NCBI RefSeq assembly: GCF_012910955.1
Contig: NZ_WTVQ01000006.1
Span: 1 to 64,000, forward strand
Reading direction: 5' to 3'
From: Aromatoleum diolicum
GTDB taxonomy: Bacteria > Pseudomonadota > Gammaproteobacteria > Burkholderiales > Rhodocyclaceae
DNA length: 64,000 bases
Shown piece by piece: positions 61,921 to 64,000 of this stretch (position 1 is its first letter; every line of letters begins with the position of its first letter). A program made the position numbers and the translations under genes. A model generated the notes under the pieces. The model searched no databases. It was not told the origin of the DNA and worked only from the letters and a program-made list of their open reading frames with translations.

Positions 61921-63297
61921 TCACGCCCGTGCTGGGGATTCCTCAATGTGCGGACCAATTGCCTCTTCGGGTATCACGAGATAGGGTTGCTCAGAGGCAG
62001 AACGCTCGTGATTGATCATTGAGATAGCGACCGCTGCAATGACGGCAGGAATGGCAATTGCAGTGAAGTTCATCTCCAGCGGCAGCGCCATATTTACCAA
62101 GACTCCGATAAGAATCGGCGCCAGGATCGCGCCACCACGACCAACCGCGAGCGCCCATCCCAGGCCGGTGGAGCGAACCGCCATCGGATAGAACTGTCCA
62201 GCGTACGCATTCGTCACGATCTGGGTACCGATCGTCGAGGCGCCGGCCAAGCCAACCGTCAAGAACAGAACCTCCGTCGGCAACCGCTGCCCGAGCATGA
62301 CGATCGAGATCGCTGCAAGCAGATACATGGCGATCAAGACATGCTTGATATTGAAGCGGTCGGCCAGCCAGCCTCCGCCCACTGCCCCGATCATCGCGCC
62401 AAAGTTCAGCACCAACACGAAGGTCAAGGCAGAGCCGAGGCTATAGCCTGCATTCGCCATCAACTTGGTTAGCCAGGTACTCAGCGCGTAGACCATGAAC
62501 AGGGACATGAACATGGCCACCCAAAACATAACCGTACTGCGGCCGCGCCCTTCGGAGAACAGATGATGAATTGGCGCATTGTCCGATTTATCCACATCCG
62601 GCAGCGTAAAGCGGTCGGTACTCGCCGGAAGGTAGCCCGGATCGAATCGCGCTACGATGGACTTCAGCTCCTCATGCCTGCCCTGCTTCAAGAGGAAAGA
62701 CATCGACTCCGGGAGCGACCGGAAAATAAAAGGGATGAGCACCACCGGCGCCGCGGCCACAAAGTAAACCGACTGCCAGCCCAGGCTCTGCATGATGCTC
62801 TTGCCCAGTAACGCCGCCAGCATTCCGCCAACCGCATAGCCGCTGAACATCAGCGTAACCAGCGTGGCGCGCATACGCCGCGGAGCGTATTCGGTCATTT
62901 CGGCAACAACATTAGGCATCACGCCACCGATCCCAAGCCCCGCCAGGAAGCGCATAGCACTGAACGTCATCGGGTCGGAGGCCAGGCCGGCTGCTGCCGT
63001 GAAGACGCTGAACAGGACGATGCTGATCGAAATCGCCCACCGGCGGCCGATTCGGTCGGCAAGCGTCCCCAGCACGATTGCACCAAACATCATGCCGAAC
63101 AACGCAGAGCTTGCCATGAAGCCGGCCTGCGTCGGATTGACACCCAAGTCCTTCATGATCGATGGCATCGTGACACCGGCCACCGCCAGATCGTAACCGT
63201 CGAACACGATAATCAGTGCACACCAAAAAAGTATCAGGCCGTGAAAGCGATTGAATTTGGCCTGGTCGGCTATTACGTGAGCGTTGAGCTGACGCAT
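61921..63297 (-). CDS. Aromatic acid:H+ symporter (MFS, AAHS family)
   Basis: The protein has 458 residues with twelve membrane helices. The AAHS signature is clear: IIVFDGYDLAVAGVTMPSIMKDLGVNPTQAGFMASSALFGMMFGAIVLGTLADRIGRR, including the helix 1 D-G-Y-D motif and the GxLADRxGRR loop. RFLAGLGIGGVMPNVVAEMTEYAPRRMR is also typical. Relatives (PcaK, BenK, GenK) import 4-hydroxybenzoate, benzoate or gentisate. GGAGGAGACATAA precedes the ATG. It may be a second uptake route for the nag pathway or serve the aryl-AMP ligase upstream. Confidence 0.92.
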   Translation of the reverse strand: MRQLNAHVIADQAKFNRFHGLILFWCALIIVFDGYDLAVAGVTMPSIMKDLGVNPTQAGFMASSALFGMMFGAIVLGTLADRIGRRWAISISIVLFSVFTAAAGLASDPMTFSAMRFLAGLGIGGVMPNVVAEMTEYAPRRMRATLVTLMFSGYAVGGMLAALLGKSIMQSLGWQSVYFVAAAPVVLIPFIFRSLPESMSFLLKQGRHEELKSIVARFDPGYLPASTDRFTLPDVDKSDNAPIHHLFSEGRGRSTVMFWVAMFMSLFMVYALSTWLTKLMANAGYSLGSALTFVLVLNFGAMIGAVGGGWLADRFNIKHVLIAMYLLAAISIVMLGQRLPTEVLFLTVGLAGASTIGTQIVTNAYAGQFYPMAVRSTGLGWALAVGRGGAILAPILIGVLVNMALPLEMNFTAIAIPAVIAAVAISMINHERSASEQPYLVIPEEAIGPHIEESPARA

Positions 63298-63336
63298 TTA
63301 TGTCTCCTCCATCAATGGATGTGCTGCAGGGCTAAC

Positions 63337-63376
63337 GTGGGCGAGCCAATGCAACCCGCCTGCGGGTTCAGCCCAC
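63337..63376. other. Nested inverted repeats between the ligase and symporter genes
   Basis: AACCCGC/GCGGGTT (63353-63359 and 63362-63368) lies inside an outer GTGGGC/GCCCAC pair (63337-63342 and 63371-63376). On the transcribed strand it falls between the ligase stop and the symporter start, without a T run. It could be a weak terminator or a leader hairpin. Confidence 0.4.
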
Positions 63377-63474
63377 TAGGTAGTTAATGCTGAATAGGTA
63401 AGATTGAACGCTTCCGGCCGCCTCGGCACGCGAGCCAGGCAACTTCCCCGGCACTCCGCCGATCTCGTCGGGTG

Positions 63475-64000
63475 TCAGTCGACCAAACTCGCACTTTCCG
63501 CAGCAACCTTTGCTGCGATCGTCTCGCGGAGTTCGCGCTTCAATATCTTCCCGACCGGGCTTACGGGAAATGCGGCAACAACTTCAAGTCGCTCGGGCAA
63601 CTTGAAACTGGCGATTTTCTTGGCGCGCAGAAAATCAATCAGTTCGTCGAAGGCTAACGGGACTCCAGACTTGGTACGCACAAAGGCGCAGGCCTTCTCT
63701 CCAAAGGTCTCGTCAGGCATAGCCACCAGCGACACCTGAAACACTTTGGGGTGTTGCAGGATCAAATTCTCAATCTCTTCGCAGCTGATCTTTTCGCCGC
63801 CGCGGTTGATGAAGTCCTTCTTGCGCCCTTCCGCAAAAACGTATCGACCCTCCTTCCGAACAATGTCTCCCATGAGATAAAAGCCATCCGCAGTAAATGC
63901 GGTCCGGTTCACCTCAGGCGCATTGAAGTAACTTCGGATGGTGTAAGGTCCACGCGTCGCGAGTTCGCCGGGCATGCCGTCAGGCACCTCTTCTCCGAAT
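63475..64000 (-). CDS. Aryl-AMP/acyl-CoA ligase, C-terminal part (partial)
   Basis: Only the last 175 residues are in the window; the gene continues beyond 64000. The visible part has the adenylate-forming enzyme motifs GELATRGPYTIRSYFNAPEVN, DGFYLMGDIVRKEGRYVFAEGRKKDFINRGGEKISCEEIE (A7-A8) and the catalytic Lys in SPVGKILKREL (A10). The wording TRGPYTI...INRGGEKI resembles 2,3-dihydroxybenzoate- or salicylate-AMP ligases (EntE/DhbE type) more than fatty acyl-CoA ligases. It may therefore activate a hydroxybenzoate. The aromatic acid symporter follows in the same direction. Confidence 0.82.
   Translation of the reverse strand, partial: FGEEVPDGMPGELATRGPYTIRSYFNAPEVNRTAFTADGFYLMGDIVRKEGRYVFAEGRKKDFINRGGEKISCEEIENLILQHPKVFQVSLVAMPDETFGEKACAFVRTKSGVPLAFDELIDFLRAKKIASFKLPERLEVVAAFPVSPVGKILKRELRETIAAKVAAESASLVD

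Overview
The window looks like part of the chromosome of a high-GC betaproteobacterium. The best guess is a member of the Rhodocyclales/Zoogloeaceae (Aromatoleum, Azoarcus, Thauera type). The grounds are ETF and CoA-thioester genes, a phenylpyruvate/indolepyruvate-type decarboxylase, a ppx/ppk1/relA neighbourhood, aromatic catabolism genes and uniformly GC-rich coding sequence. The taxon is an inference from gene content. I saw no rRNA, tRNA, CRISPR array, intact insertion sequence or prophage.

Layout. 1-6.3 kb: the 5' end of etfB, a divergent TetR regulator with palindromes between them, a TatD nuclease, an ECHDC3-like enoyl-CoA hydratase homologue, and a four-gene Mla/Pqi-type lipid transport operon (permease with N-terminal STAS-like region, ATPase, MCE protein, lipoprotein; overlapping or nearly so). 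6.3-15.7 kb: a stress-signalling block with exopolyphosphatase, divergent polyphosphate kinase, a PhnD-like/PAS/PAS/GGDEF/EAL sensor and RelA. 15.8-23 kb: housekeeping genes (DMT exporter, MtfA-like peptidase plus flavodoxin, host-attachment-family protein, YbaK-type deacylase, ThpR, IspF, IspD, a TPP decarboxylase). 23-31 kb: an MgtC/DUF4010 membrane protein, the AmmeMemoRadiSam trio followed without a gap by a dienelactone-hydrolase-fold protein that has lost its catalytic residues, then mfd. 31-43 kb: ExeA/GspB, a Ca2+/Na+ antiporter, the sulfate ABC transporter, DUF1330, a DsbB/DsbA-like pair, YceI, and a receptor-like HAMP protein without an output domain plus an 80-residue partner. 43-46 kb: an accessory patch with a LysR/NADP-reductase pair, a frameshifted gene remnant and a 4-oxalocrotonate tautomerase.

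46-59.4 kb is the main metabolic island. A NahR/NagR-like LysR regulator faces a nag-type operon: ferredoxin reductase, salicylate 5-hydroxylase large and small subunits, Rieske ferredoxin, a complete Liv-type ABC importer, a hemerythrin protein, gentisate 1,2-dioxygenase, fumarylpyruvate hydrolase, maleylpyruvate isomerase and a secreted metallo-beta-lactamase-fold protein. Together these predict uptake of an aromatic acid, 5-hydroxylation of salicylate to gentisate, ring cleavage to maleylpyruvate, isomerisation to fumarylpyruvate, and hydrolysis to fumarate and pyruvate. A near-consensus NahR-type operator lies in the divergent promoter. The last 4 kb hold another LysR with a divergent monooxygenase-domain membrane protein, an aromatic acid:H+ symporter and the 3' part of an aryl-AMP ligase gene that continues past the window.

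The items most worth a second look are the pseudo-hydrolase locked to the AmmeMemoRadiSam genes, the hemerythrin and dedicated importer inside the salicylate/gentisate operon with its NahR box, and the clustering of polyphosphate, c-di-GMP and (p)ppGpp enzymes.
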